From the NCBI GenBank assembly GCA_021234155.1, contig JAJEKV010000004.1, forward strand, positions 23,781,122 through 23,845,121: a stretch of 64,000 nt of DNA. Direction: 5' to 3'. Shown here piece by piece: positions 19,843-29,700 of this stretch. Below the pieces are notes generated by a model. That model saw nothing but the letters and a program-made list of their open reading frames with translations. It was not told where the DNA came from and ran no database searches. The DNA comes from Isoetes taiwanensis (Eukaryota > Streptophyta > Lycopodiopsida > Isoetales > Isoetaceae). Position numbers and translations under genes: made by a program. Each line of letters begins with the position of its first letter. Positions within the stretch are counted from its first letter, which is position 1.

Positions 19843-20197
19843 ATGGCCATGGAAGGTATGCTTCAACGCTTGAACCAGATTCAAGAGGAGATGAGGATTC
19901 AAGAGCAGAGAAATATGGAACCTGTCTTCACAAGTAAGGCTACACACTCTGTAGTTTATACACTTTATTGTATTTTCTCTATTTTCTAATCTATAGCTTG
20001 GTGTAGGAGCCGTCGAGGGCATGAGAAGGAAGGGAATCCTCTGTGAACCCTCTCCTCCACTCGAAGATGAGAACTATGAAACAACGATCCATCGGATGAA
20101 GGTGTTAAAGAAGTATGTGATTGGTGAGAAGGCATTGACCAAATTGCTAGGGACCAGTGAGCTGCCTAGCATGATGAATAGAAATGGGATGGATTGA
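19843..20197 (+). CDS. Unrecognised two-exon small gene between palindrome clusters (93 residues)
   Basis: Exon 1 (19843-19933) reads MAMEGMLQRLNQIQEEMRIQ, then EQRNMEPVFT. The second ATG (19849) has an optimal CCATGG context. A 73-bp intron (19934-20006, GTAAGG...GTGTAG) joins phase 1 to exon 2, which reads AVEGMRRKGILCEPSPPLED, then IHRMKVLKKYVIGEKALTKL and LGTSELPSMM, ending at TGA 20195-20197. The splice keeps the frame exactly and intron size matches the TNP2 introns, so I consider the gene real. The N-terminal 25 residues form a likely amphipathic helix or coiled coil; the rest is basic. No family is recognised. It could be a TNPA-like accessory that binds the flanking palindromes, which is inference. 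Confidence 0.5.
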
Positions 20198-20424
20198 AAA
20201 CAAACAAGAAAAAACAAGAAGCCCTAAATCTATCAAACAACAAGCCTAATTCAAAAATAGAGTTGATTGATCCATTGAAATACCTTTGGATGCTTGCTTG
20301 AAGCTTGGAAAGGACCGCAAGGATGATCCGCGCCAAAAATCGCCACGAAAAACGCTCCTCCAGCCGCTTAGAACAAAAAAAACTAGGCGGCGGAAAAGTT
20401 GGCCCTGTTTTCTGTAAAAAAGTT

Positions 20425-20520
20425 ACAGACGTCGTTGAACGACGTCGTGACGTCGTTCAACGACGTCTGTTATAGTCGTTGACCGACGTCCATAACGACG
20501 TCTTTGTGTTAAACGACGTG
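20425..20520 (+). repeat. Fourth palindrome cluster
   Basis: GACGTCGTT-G-AACGACGTC and GACGTCGTT-C-AACGACGTC are perfect 19-bp inverted repeats placed back to back. Weaker arms follow (GTCGTTGACCGACGTC, and GTGTTAAACGACGTG). The non-coding stretch 20200-20425 shows nothing else. Confidence 0.88.
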
Positions 20521-20921
20521 CCCTTTTTTTTATTATAACTATAGTACATAGCCCATACGTTGTAATTATCGTTTGTGTTGCCCCGTGAAGGAAAGCAGCC
20601 TTCCATAAATAAAAAGAATTTGGTCCCCATATCTTTGTCACCTTCCCCATGTGGATCTCCTTGATTCTTGTGGCGTTGTTCTTTCATTATATTATTTAAA
20701 GTTTTTCTTTTGTTGTTGGCTATTATTCACCTCTCATGTTTTGAAAGAAAATGTGTTGAACTTGTCACATCCACTTCCCTTGGTAATAACGTTTCGTCTT
20801 TTGATGATGTTCCAAGCATATGTCGTTGTTTTATCAAGCTGGCTTCGACTGAGCGTGACTGTGCCTCGCCAATTTCAAGGTTTGAATTGTTCGATGCACT
20901 GTGCTTTTGATTGATGAAGGT
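20485..20921 (+). repeat. Duplicated segment, copy 1
   Basis: From GACGTCCATAACGACG to TTTTGATTGATGAA. It is repeated almost base for base at 21648-22037, except that copy 2 lacks about 48 bp after TATTCACCTC. Copy 1 lies immediately upstream of the ORF at 21013 and could hold its promoter. Confidence 0.9.
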
Positions 20922-21012
20922 CCCTTCATCAAGTCTCTTCATCGTCTCTTCATTTTATCTCTTCGTGCAAGCACCTTCATTCGCTCTCTTACATTCATTC
21001 AGAACACTCAAA

Positions 21013-21513
21013 ATGGTCGACACAAGGCGCAGACAGGGACACACTATCACCGAAATGCAGTCTCATATTAGTGAGGCAATCTTAGGCCATGCGAATCAGT
21101 TGCAGTTGGAGGTACAAAACGAGATGAACCGGATCCGAACGAGAGAAGTTAGCGCCCAATTCACGAAGCTCCTCGAAGGGGATGGGTTGATAAGGAATGG
21201 CGACGAGAAACAACTCAGTAGGGTGGAGCTGGAGGACTGCCTCATATCTTTGAAACGCTTTATTTACAGGGCAAAGGCACTGAAAAGGCTGCTGAAAATG
21301 GAGGACGTTTGGATGCACAACACGTTCCGACCTCTGTTTAAGAAGCTTTACAAGAAGCAAAGAAGACAATGCGAAGGTTTGGTAACCAAGCTCATCGTCA
21401 GCAGTGGTCACTCTCTCAAAAACTTGGATGACTGGCTGGATCTGTTCAGTCGAAGTCATATTGATGAGTTCGATCTGGAGGATCTTATTGAGGTTGAAGT
21501 GGGCATAGAGTGA
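21013..21513 (+). CDS. Unrecognised 166-residue helical protein between duplicated segments
   Basis: ATG at 21013 (AAAATGG context) starts MVDTRRRQGHTITEMQSHIS. The frame opens further up, at 20911, but those residues would be a translated leader. The product is rich in Leu, Lys, Arg and Glu. Helical segments read FTKLLEGDGLI, LEDCLISLKRFIYRAKALKR, RPLFKKLYKKQRRQCEGLV and LDDWLDLFSR, with an acidic end (EFDLEDLIEVEVGIE). There are no stops and no frameshifts, unlike TNP2 next to it, so it may be younger or under selection. It lies between two copies of a roughly 400-bp repeat. I recognise no domain. Cargo gene or transposon accessory are both possible. Confidence 0.5.
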   Translation: MVDTRRRQGHTITEMQSHISEAILGHANQLQLEVQNEMNRIRTREVSAQFTKLLEGDGLIRNGDEKQLSRVELEDCLISLKRFIYRAKALKRLLKMEDVWMHNTFRPLFKKLYKKQRRQCEGLVTKLIVSSGHSLKNLDDWLDLFSRSHIDEFDLEDLIEVEVGIE

Positions 21514-21647
21514 AGCTTTGGTCTTTTCTATTATATGTTGTCTATTATGTAGTATGTTTGTGTTGAATTAGCCATGTCTTGTAAGACCTATGTATTTTCT
21601 TTATCTAAAAGAATACCAAACATTGGAAAGTAATACCAAAAATCACC

Positions 21648-22037
21648 GACGTCCATAACGACATCTTTGTGTTAAACGACGTGCCTTTTTTTTTATTATA
21701 ACTATAGTACATAGCCCATACGTTGTAATTATCGTTTGTGTTGCCCTGTGAAGGAAAGCAGCCTTCCATAAATAAAAAGAATTTGGTCCCCATATCTTTG
21801 TCACCTTCCCCATGTGGATCTCCTTGATTCTTGTGGCGTTGTTCTTTCATTATATTATTTAAAGTTTTTCTTTTGTTGTTGGCTATTATTCACCTCCTTG
21901 GTAATAATGTTTCGTCTTTTGATGATGTTCCAAGCATATGTCATTGTTTTATCAAGCTGGCTTCGACTGAGCGTGACTGTGCCTCGCCAATTTCAAGGTT
22001 TGAATTGTTCGATGCACTGTGCTTTTGATTGATGAAA
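21648..22037 (+). repeat. Duplicated segment, copy 2
   Basis: Starts GACGTCCATAACGACATC and ends TTTTGATTGATGAA, parallel to 20485-20921, with few substitutions and one deletion of about 48 bp. It contains the last palindrome arms of the CACTA element (21648-21685). After it, to about 22250, the DNA is plain AT-rich with no gene. Confidence 0.9.
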
Positions 22038-22250
22038 GTTCTAGAAGCAATTATGCGCCAGACTACTACTTATATTCTTTGTTTCTACGCCTTTGTGGAA
22101 TGTAACTGTGTTATGATTTGATGTTTGAAGCCTTGAATTTCGAGTTCGAGATATTCAATTTCGTACACTCCATAATGAGTCCATACAAGCACAATTTCAT
22201 TATAATGGGAAAAATTTTAGTAAACTGGAATTTTTTATTATGGGGGTTAT

Positions 22251-22412
22251 ATAGACCTTATGCATGGGTTGTATACACGTTTACAGCACCCTGTATCATA
22301 GACCTTATGCAGGGGTTGTATACACGTGTACAGTACCCTGTATCATAGATCTTATCGGGGGGTTGTATACACGCAGCAAGCGGTGCGTGTATCATACATA
22401 CATGAATATTTA
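22251..22412 (+). repeat. Three tandem units of about 48-60 bp
   Basis: Each unit reads (AG)A(C/T)CTTAT, then GGGTTGTATACACG, then a variable middle, then (CCCT)GTATCAT. Units begin near 22254, 22301 and 22349. GTATAC and TACACGTGTA give palindromic cores. No coding potential. Confidence 0.8.
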
Positions 22413-22659
22413 GAGAACATAATAACACGGTATCATATACCAACTTCCAAACACAATAGAGACCAAAGTATGAACTATGTATGTCCCTAGTAACCTTCCC
22501 CCAGGTTCCTAACCCCTTCCCCTTCCCCTTTCCCTTCGCCTGCGAGGTGTAACCCATGTATCTGGGTTAGGAGTCAAGAGCTCACGCTCTTCCCAGCCTG
22601 ATTCTTCCCACCATATGGGGTACCTAGTCATTAGAAAAAGTAATTCCACAGGATAATAC

Positions 22660-23100
22660 TCACGGAAGAAGAGCGGACCCAACTCCACAAAACCGTTGTA
22701 CTCGTTGTATACACCCTAATAAGGCCATACGTCCCTTACAAATTTCATGAATGAACTCTGATATGTATGCATCCAGAGAGTGTGCTAAATATCCAGCACG
22801 AAGAAGAGGCCTCAATTGATGTAGCATCTCGTCCAGATAAGGAGGGGGTTCAAGCATTCCCCTCATTGCAAGTCTCCTATAACATTCAGATGGATTAATT
22901 TCCATCAGTGGCTCATGACCACAATCAAATCGCTCCAGAATGAAGTTGATCAACTCCATTGTAAGCTCCTTGGTGGGACTGTGGCGCAACCTCCACTCCA
23001 AGAAATGGTCCCATAGCTCATCCATTCCAGGCTGCACAGAATGTCTGGGGCATGCTTGCAGGCTTTTCTCGAGTAGCCGGGGAGGATTGGGTCCAATCAT
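22660..23100 (-). CDS. Unrecognised minus-strand ORF (146 residues)
   Basis: From ATG at 23100 (MIGPNPPRLLEKSLQACPRH) to a stop at 22660. The frame is open further up, to 23271, but those 57 residues are translated from the AGCAAG repeat and are probably not protein. The product has MDELWDHFLEWRLRHSP, ELINFILERFDCGHEPLMEI, LDEMLHQLRPLLRAGYLAHS and LDAYISEFIHEICKGRM, a helical profile resembling in style the gene at 18941-19450. A GTAAGG donor-like site lies in the ICKG codons, so a further exon may exist. No family recognised. It lies outside the last palindrome arms, so membership of the CACTA element is uncertain. Confidence 0.4.
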   Translation of the reverse strand: MIGPNPPRLLEKSLQACPRHSVQPGMDELWDHFLEWRLRHSPTKELTMELINFILERFDCGHEPLMEINPSECYRRLAMRGMLEPPPYLDEMLHQLRPLLRAGYLAHSLDAYISEFIHEICKGRMALLGCIQRVQRFCGVGSALLP

Positions 23101-23109
23101 TTGCAAAAA

Positions 23110-23600
23110 GCAAGCAAGGATCACCCGGCGGAGCAAGGAACACGAACAAGCAGAGCAAGTAGCAAGATCAAGAGCAAGGAACAAGATCAAGTAGCAAGGA
23201 GCAGAGGTATGAAGTAGCAAGGAACAAGGATCAAGATCAAGTAGCAAGGAGCAATGAACAAGGAAGATCAAGTAGCAAGAAGATCAAGTAGCAAAGAAGA
23301 TCAAGGAGCAAGATCAAGTAGCAAGGAACAAGATCAAGTATCAAGATCAAGAGCAAGGAACAAGATTATAGCAAGGAGCACGGGAATGAAGTAGCAAGAA
23401 ACAAGGATCAAGATCAAGTAGCAAGAAGCAATGAACAAGGAAGATCAAGTAGCAAGAAGATCAAGGAACAAGGAAGATCAAAAGCAAGAAGATCAAGGAA
23501 CAAGGAGGATCAAGTAGCAAGAAGATCAAGGAACAAGGAAGATGAAGGAGCAAGAAGCAAGGATCGAGATCAAGTAGCAAGGTGAAAAGTGAGAAGTGAA
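23110..23600 (+). repeat. Purine-rich imperfect tandem repeat (AGCAAG-n-ATCAAG)
   Basis: About 490 bp made of AGCAAGGA, ACAAGATCAAGT and AGCAAGAAGATCAAG blocks in variable order, almost free of pyrimidine runs on the plus strand. Longer blocks (for example ATCAAGATCAAGTAGCAAG) recur, so it has grown by slippage and unequal exchange. Confidence 0.85.
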
Positions 23601-23631
23601 AGCAAATTTGAAAAGAATTTATAGCTACGAA

Positions 23632-23707
23632 TCCAATAATGTTGAAGTATAATACCAATAATGTTGAAGTATAATACCAATAATATTGAAGTATAATAAT
23701 GTTGAAG
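23632..23707 (+). repeat. About 3.5 units of a 22-bp tandem repeat at the satellite edge
   Basis: AATGTTGAAGTATAATACCA repeats at 23638, 23660 and 23682 with minor changes. The last partial unit ends GTTGAAGCAA, where the satellite landmark GACATTCAT starts at 23711. Confidence 0.85.
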
Positions 23708-26700
23708 CAAGACATTCATAAACTCGTAATTAATGCATTGCACGAAAATAAATTCCGATTTTTTGCCAGCTGGATCCCTAATTCATCTCCAGCACACGCC
23801 CCAATTTTCGGAATTTTCGGGGTCTAGTTCAAAGGGTTAGCATTAAAACGGTCGGGGCAGCCCGTTGCAGGGCAACCGAGCTGGCACCCTTCCCCAAGTC
23901 AAACGAGGCCAGGACCTTGCAGGGATCCCTCATAAGAGGGGAGAGTCCGGACCCCAAGAGGCGGGATAAAAAAAAGTTCCCGAGGCAGACCTTCCTGGCA
24001 GCGCTCCCCCGGGGGGCTACACGCTAATGACCACCCTTCCGGAGCCCGGTTCCCCTATCCGACCGTTGGATCCTCCGTTCAGGGGCCCCTCTTCGGGAAG
24101 GCCCAAAAGATTCCAGATCGGTCCGGGAGAACTTGTCACACCGCGGGGCGTCCTGAGGTCGGCCTTGTAGAAACCGCACTGTTTTGTCGTTCGGGCACCG
24201 GGGACGCTCCGGAATGGCAAATCGACCCTGCCAAATCGTCCGGAATGGCGAAATTACCCTAGGGAGCAAGTTACAAGGTCGGTTTTGCAAAAGAAAGAAA
24301 CACTCACGCCCTCCACGACAGTATCCCGCATCCACATCCTATGCCAATTGACTACGAGTGTGATGGAAGTGAGCTACTTTGGCACTTCTTGGAGGTCGGG
24401 TGGTCTTCTGGCCACGCAACTTGGTCCCCAGGGCAATGTCGATGTTCTGAGTCCATTGGAAGAGCCAAATCGCGATTCCGGAGAGGGGAGGTCGCCCGTC
24501 CGTCCCCAGGGCCTTGGGGAGAGGAAATTCGGGGCAAGCAGCTTCCGGGGGGATTTTAGGATCCGTGCTCTGGCATCAACACCCCCACTCCACGTCAAGT
24601 CACGGCGCAAGGTCCCGGCCGAATCTGACAAGGAGAGGGCCTCCAAAACGTAAACCCTGTGGGTTGCCAGGCTCTAGAAGGGTTTGCGTTTTGGGGGGCG
24701 AGTCCTGGTCTGTTGCACTTGGGACCTGGCCGAGAAGCAGCAGCCGAGAATACGGAGCAAGGGGAACTGACCGAGCGGAGTTTGGGCCTGTCCTCCTCCC
24801 GATGTGGCAAGTAGAAGTCGGGGGGCGCTTTTGCAGTGGCAAGACATTCATAAATTCGCAATTAATGCATTGCACGAAAATAAATTCTGATTTTTTGCGA
24901 AATGGATCCCTAATTCATCTCCAGCACACGCCCCAATTTTCGGAATTTTCGGGGTCTAGTTCAAAGGGTTAGCATTAAAACGGTCGGGGCAGCCCGTTGC
25001 AGGGCAACCGAGCTGGCACCCTTCCCCAAGTCAAACGAGGCCAGGACCTTGCAGGGATCCCTCATAAGAGGGGAGAGTCCGGACCCCAAGAGGCGGGATA
25101 AAAAAAAGTTCCCGAGGCAGACCTTCCTGGCAGCGCTCCCCCGGGGGGCTACACGCTAATGACCACCCTTCCGGAGCCCGGTTCCCCTATCCGACCGTTG
25201 GATCCTCCGTTCAGGGGCCCCTCTTCGGGAAGGCCCAAAAGATTCCAGATCGGTCCGGGAGAACTTGTCACACCGTGGGCGCCCCGAGGTCGGGCCTTGT
25301 AGAAACCGCCTTTGTTTTGTCGTGGCGCACCGGGGACGCCCGGAATGGCAAATCGACCCGCCAAATCGTCCGGAATGGCGAAATTACCCTAGGGAGCAAG
25401 TTACAAGGTCGGTTTTGCAAAGAAGGGAAACACTCCGCCCTCCACGACCGGTATCCCGCATCCACATCCTAGGCCAATTGACTACGAGTGTGATGCAAGT
25501 GAGCTACTTTGGCTTCTTGGAGGTCGGGTGGTCTTCGGCCACGGAACTTGGTCCCGGGGGCAATGTCGGCGTTCTGAGTCCATTGGCAGAGCCAAATCGC
25601 GATTCTGGAGAGGGGAGGTCGCCCGTCCGTCCCCAGGGCCTTGGGGAGAGGAAATTCGGGGCAAGCAGCTTCCGGGGGGATTTTAGGGTCCGTGCTCTGG
25701 CGTCAACACCCCACTCCATGTCAAGTCACGCGCAAGGTCCGCCCGAATCGACAAGGAGAGGGCCTCAAACGTAAACCCCGTGGGTTGCCGGGCTCTAGAA
25801 GGGTTTGCATTTTGGGGGCCGAGAGTCCTGGTCTGTTGCACTTGGGACTGGCCGAGAAGAAGCGGCTGGCCAGAATACGGAGCAAGGGAACCGACCGGCG
25901 GAGTTTGGGCTGTCCTCCTCCGATGTGGCAAGTAGAAGTCGGGGCTTTTCTGATGGCAAGACATTCATAAATTCGCAATTAATGCATTGCACCTAAAATA
26001 AATTTTGATTTTTGCCGTATTTGGATCCCTAATTCATCTCCGGCCTACGACCCAATTTTGAATTTTTAGGAGAAGGTCTAGTTCAAAGGGTTAGCATTAG
26101 AGCGGTCGGGGCAGCCCGTTGCAAGGCAACCGAAGCCGCACCCTTCCCCAAGTCAAGCGAGGCCGGGACCTTGCGGGGGATCCCTCACAAGGAGGGGGAG
26201 AGTCCAGGACCCGTGAGGCGGGATCAAAAAGTTCAGGCAGACCCCTTCCGGCGGCGGCTCCCGGGGCTGCGCTAATGACCACCCTCGGAGCCGGTTCCCC
26301 TATCCGGCCGTTGGATCCTCCGTTCGGGGGCCCCTCTTGGGAAGGCCCAAAGATTCTAGATCGGTCCGGAGAACTTGTCAAACCGCGGGGCTTCGATGTC
26401 GGCCTTGTAGAAACCGCAAGACTGTTTTGTCGTTCGGGCATCGGGGAGAGCTCGGAATGGCAAATCGACCTGCCAAATCGTCAGGAATGGCGAAATTACC
26501 CTAGGGAGCAAGTTACAAGGTCGGTTTTGCAAAAGAAGGAAACACTCACGCCCTCCACGGCAAGATCCCCGCATCCACATCCTAGGCCAATTGACTACGA
26601 GTGTGATGGAAGTGAGCTACTTTGCGCTTCTTGGAGGTCGGGTGGTCTTCGGCCCGCGGAACTTGGTCTCGGGGCAATGTCGACGTTTGAGTCCATTGGA

Positions 26701-29700
26701 AGAGCCAAATCGCGACCGGGAGGGGAGGTCGCCGTCCGTCCCAGGGCCCTGGGGAGAGGAAATTGGGCAAGCGGCTTCCGGGCGGATTTTAGGGTCCAGT
26801 GCTCACGGCATCAACACCCCACTCCCGTCAAGTCACGGCAAGGTCGGCCGAATCGACAAGAGAGGGCCTCAAACGTAAACCCCGTGGGTTGCCGGGCTCT
26901 AGAAGGGTTTGCATTTTGGGGCGAGTCCTGATCTGTTGCACTTGGGACTGGCCGAGAAGCGACAGAATACGGAGCAAGGGAACCGGCGGGCCCGGAGTTT
27001 GGGCCTGTATCCTCCTCCGATGTGGCAAGTAGAAGTCGGGGGGCGTAACTGCGATGGCAAGACATTCATAAATTCGTAATTAATGCATTGCATTTAAAAA
27101 TAAATTCGATTTTTGCCGGTGGATCCTAATTCATCTCGGCCTACGGCCCAATTTTCGGAATTTTCGGAGAAGGTCTAGTTCAAAGGGTTAGCATTAGAGC
27201 GGTCGGGGCAGCCCGTTGCAAGGCAACCGAGCTGGCACCCTTCCCCAAGTCAAACGAGGCCAGGACCTTGCAGGGATCCCTCACAAGGAGGGGAGAGTCC
27301 GGACCCCAGGAGGCGGGATCCAAAAAAGTTCCCGAGGCAGACCTTCCTGGCAGCGCTCCCCCCGGGGCTGCACGCTAATGACCACCCTCCCGGAGCCCGG
27401 TTCCGCTATCCGACCATTGGATCCTCCGTTCAGGGGCCCCTCTTCGGGAAGGCCCAAAAGATTCTAGATCGGTCCGGGAGAACTTGTCAAACCGCGGGGC
27501 TTCCTGATGTCGGCCTTGTAGAAACCGCACTGTTTTGTCGTTCGGGCATCGGGAGGCTCCGGAATGGCAAATCGACCCTGCCAAATCGTCCGGAATGGCG
27601 AAATTACCCTAGGGAGCAAGTTACAAGGTCGGTTTTGCAAAAGAAGGAAACACTCACGCCCTCCACGGATTATCCAGATCCCATCCACATCCTAGGCCAA
27701 TTGACTACGAGTGTGATGGAAGTGAGCTACTTTGGCGCTTCTTGGAGGTCGGGTGGTCTTCTGGCCACGGAACTTGGTCTCCAGGGCAATGTCGACGTTC
27801 TGAGTCCATTGGAAGAGCCAAATCGCGATTCCGGAGAGGGGAGGTCGCCCGTCCGTCCCCAGGGCCTTGGGGAGAGGAAATTCGGGGAAAAGCGGCTTCG
27901 AGGCGGATTTTAGGGTCCGTGCTCTGGCATCAACACCCCCACTCCACGTCAAGTCTGGCGCAAGGTCCCGCCGTCGACAAGGAGAGGGCCTCAAACGTAA
28001 ACCCCGTGGGTTGCGAGGGCTCTAGAAGGGTTTGCATTTGGGGGGCGAGTCCTGGTACATTGCACTTGGGACCTGGCGGCGCAAAGACCCAGAATACGGA
28101 GCAAGGGAACCGACGGGCGGAGTTTGGGCTGTCCTCCTCCGATGTGGCAAGTAGAAGTCGGGGGCGCTTTGCTGATGGCAAGACATTCATAAATTCGTAA
28201 TTAATGCATTGCACGAAAAATAAATTCGATTTTTTGCCAATTTGGATCCCTAATTCATCTCGGCACACGCGGCCCAATTTTGAATTTTGGAGAAGGTCTA
28301 GGTCAAAGGGTTAGCATTAGAATGGTGGGGCAGCGGGTTGCGGGCAACCAGCAAGCTGGCACCCTTCCCCAAGTCAAAGCGAGGCGGGGACCTTGCGGGG
28401 GATCCCTCACAAGAGGGAGAGTCAGGACCCGGGAGGCGGGATCAAAAAGTTCGAGGCAGCCCTTCTGGCGGCTCCCGGGGCAGACGCTAATGACCACCCT
28501 CCCGGAGCCCGGTTCCCCTATCCGACCGTTGGATCCTCCGTTCAGGGCCCCTCTTGGGGAAGGTCCAAAAGATTCTAGATGGGGGAGAACTTGTCAAACC
28601 GCCGGGCGCCCCGATGTCGGCCTTGTAGAAACCGCATTGTTTTGTCGTTCGGGCACCGGGGAGGCTCCGGAATGGCAAATCGACCCTGCCAAATCGTCCG
28701 GAATGGCGAAATTACCCTAGGGAGCAAGTTACAAGGTCGGTTTTGCAAAAGAAGGAAACACTCACGCCCTCCACGACAGTATCCCGCATCCACATCCTAG
28801 GCCAATTGACTACGAGTGTGATGGAAGTGAGCTACTTTGGCGCTTCTTGGAGGTCGGGTGGTCTTCTGGCCACGGAACTTGGTCCCCAGGGCAATGTCGA
28901 CGTTCTGAGTCCATTGGAAGAGCCAAATCGCGATTCCGGAGAGGGGAGGTCGCCCGTCCGTCCCCAGGGCCTTGGGGAGAGGAAATCGGGGCACAGCTTA
29001 GGGGGTTTTAGGATCCGTGTGCTCGGCATCAACACCCCACTCCACGTCAAGTCCTGGCGCTAAAAGGTCCCGGCCCGAATCTGACAAGGAGAGGGCCTCC
29101 AAAACGTAAACCCTGTGGGTTGCCAGGCTCTAGAAGGGTTTGCGTTTTGGGGCGAGTCTGTCTACATTGCACTTGGGACTGGCGAAGCGGCAGCCAGAGA
29201 ATCACGAACAAGGGGAGGCGACCGAAGCGGAGTTTGGGCCTGTCCTCCTCCGATGTGGCAAGTAGAAGTCGGGGGCGCTTTTGCGATGGCAAGACATTCA
29301 TAAATTCGCAATTAATGCATTGCCGAAAATAAATTCTGATTTTTGCGAAATGGATCCCTAATTCATCTCGGCCACGCCCCAATTTTGAATTTTGGGGTCT
29401 AGTTCAAAGGGTTAGCATTAAAGCGGTCGGGGCAGCCCCGTTGCGGGCAACCTTACAGTGGCACCCTTCCCCAAGTCAAAGCGAGGCGGGACCTTGGGGA
29501 TCCCTCATAAGAGGGAGAGTCCAGGACCCCAAGAGGCGGGATAAAAAAAAAGTTCGAGGCAGACCTTCTCGGCAGCGCTCCCAGGGGGGCTACACGCTAA
29601 TGACCACCCTTAGGGCCGGTTCCCCTATCCCGACCGTTGGATCCTCCGATTCGGGGGCCCCTCTTCGGGAAGGCCCAAAAGATTCCAGATCGGTCCAGGA

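Larger units (their letters stand above)
11594..21690 (+). mobile_element. CACTA (En/Spm-type) DNA transposon carrying extra genes
   Basis: The left end CACTACAAGGGATAGTC at 11594 has the CACTA terminus and interrupts the LINE. Next come subterminal palindromes built on ACGTCGTT/AACGACGT, which recur at 12829-13000, 19600-19695, 20425-20520 and 21648-21685, so the element extends at least to about 21.69 kb. Inside are a transposase-associated zinc-motif exon, a SET-like frame, a TNP2 transposase with DUF4218/DUF4216-like parts, and small genes. I could not find the matching right end (expected CTTGTAGTG), so the right boundary is a minimum and the 3' terminus may be lost. TNP2 binds CACTA ends and cuts them out; the many breaks here imply a non-autonomous copy. 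Confidence 0.75.
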
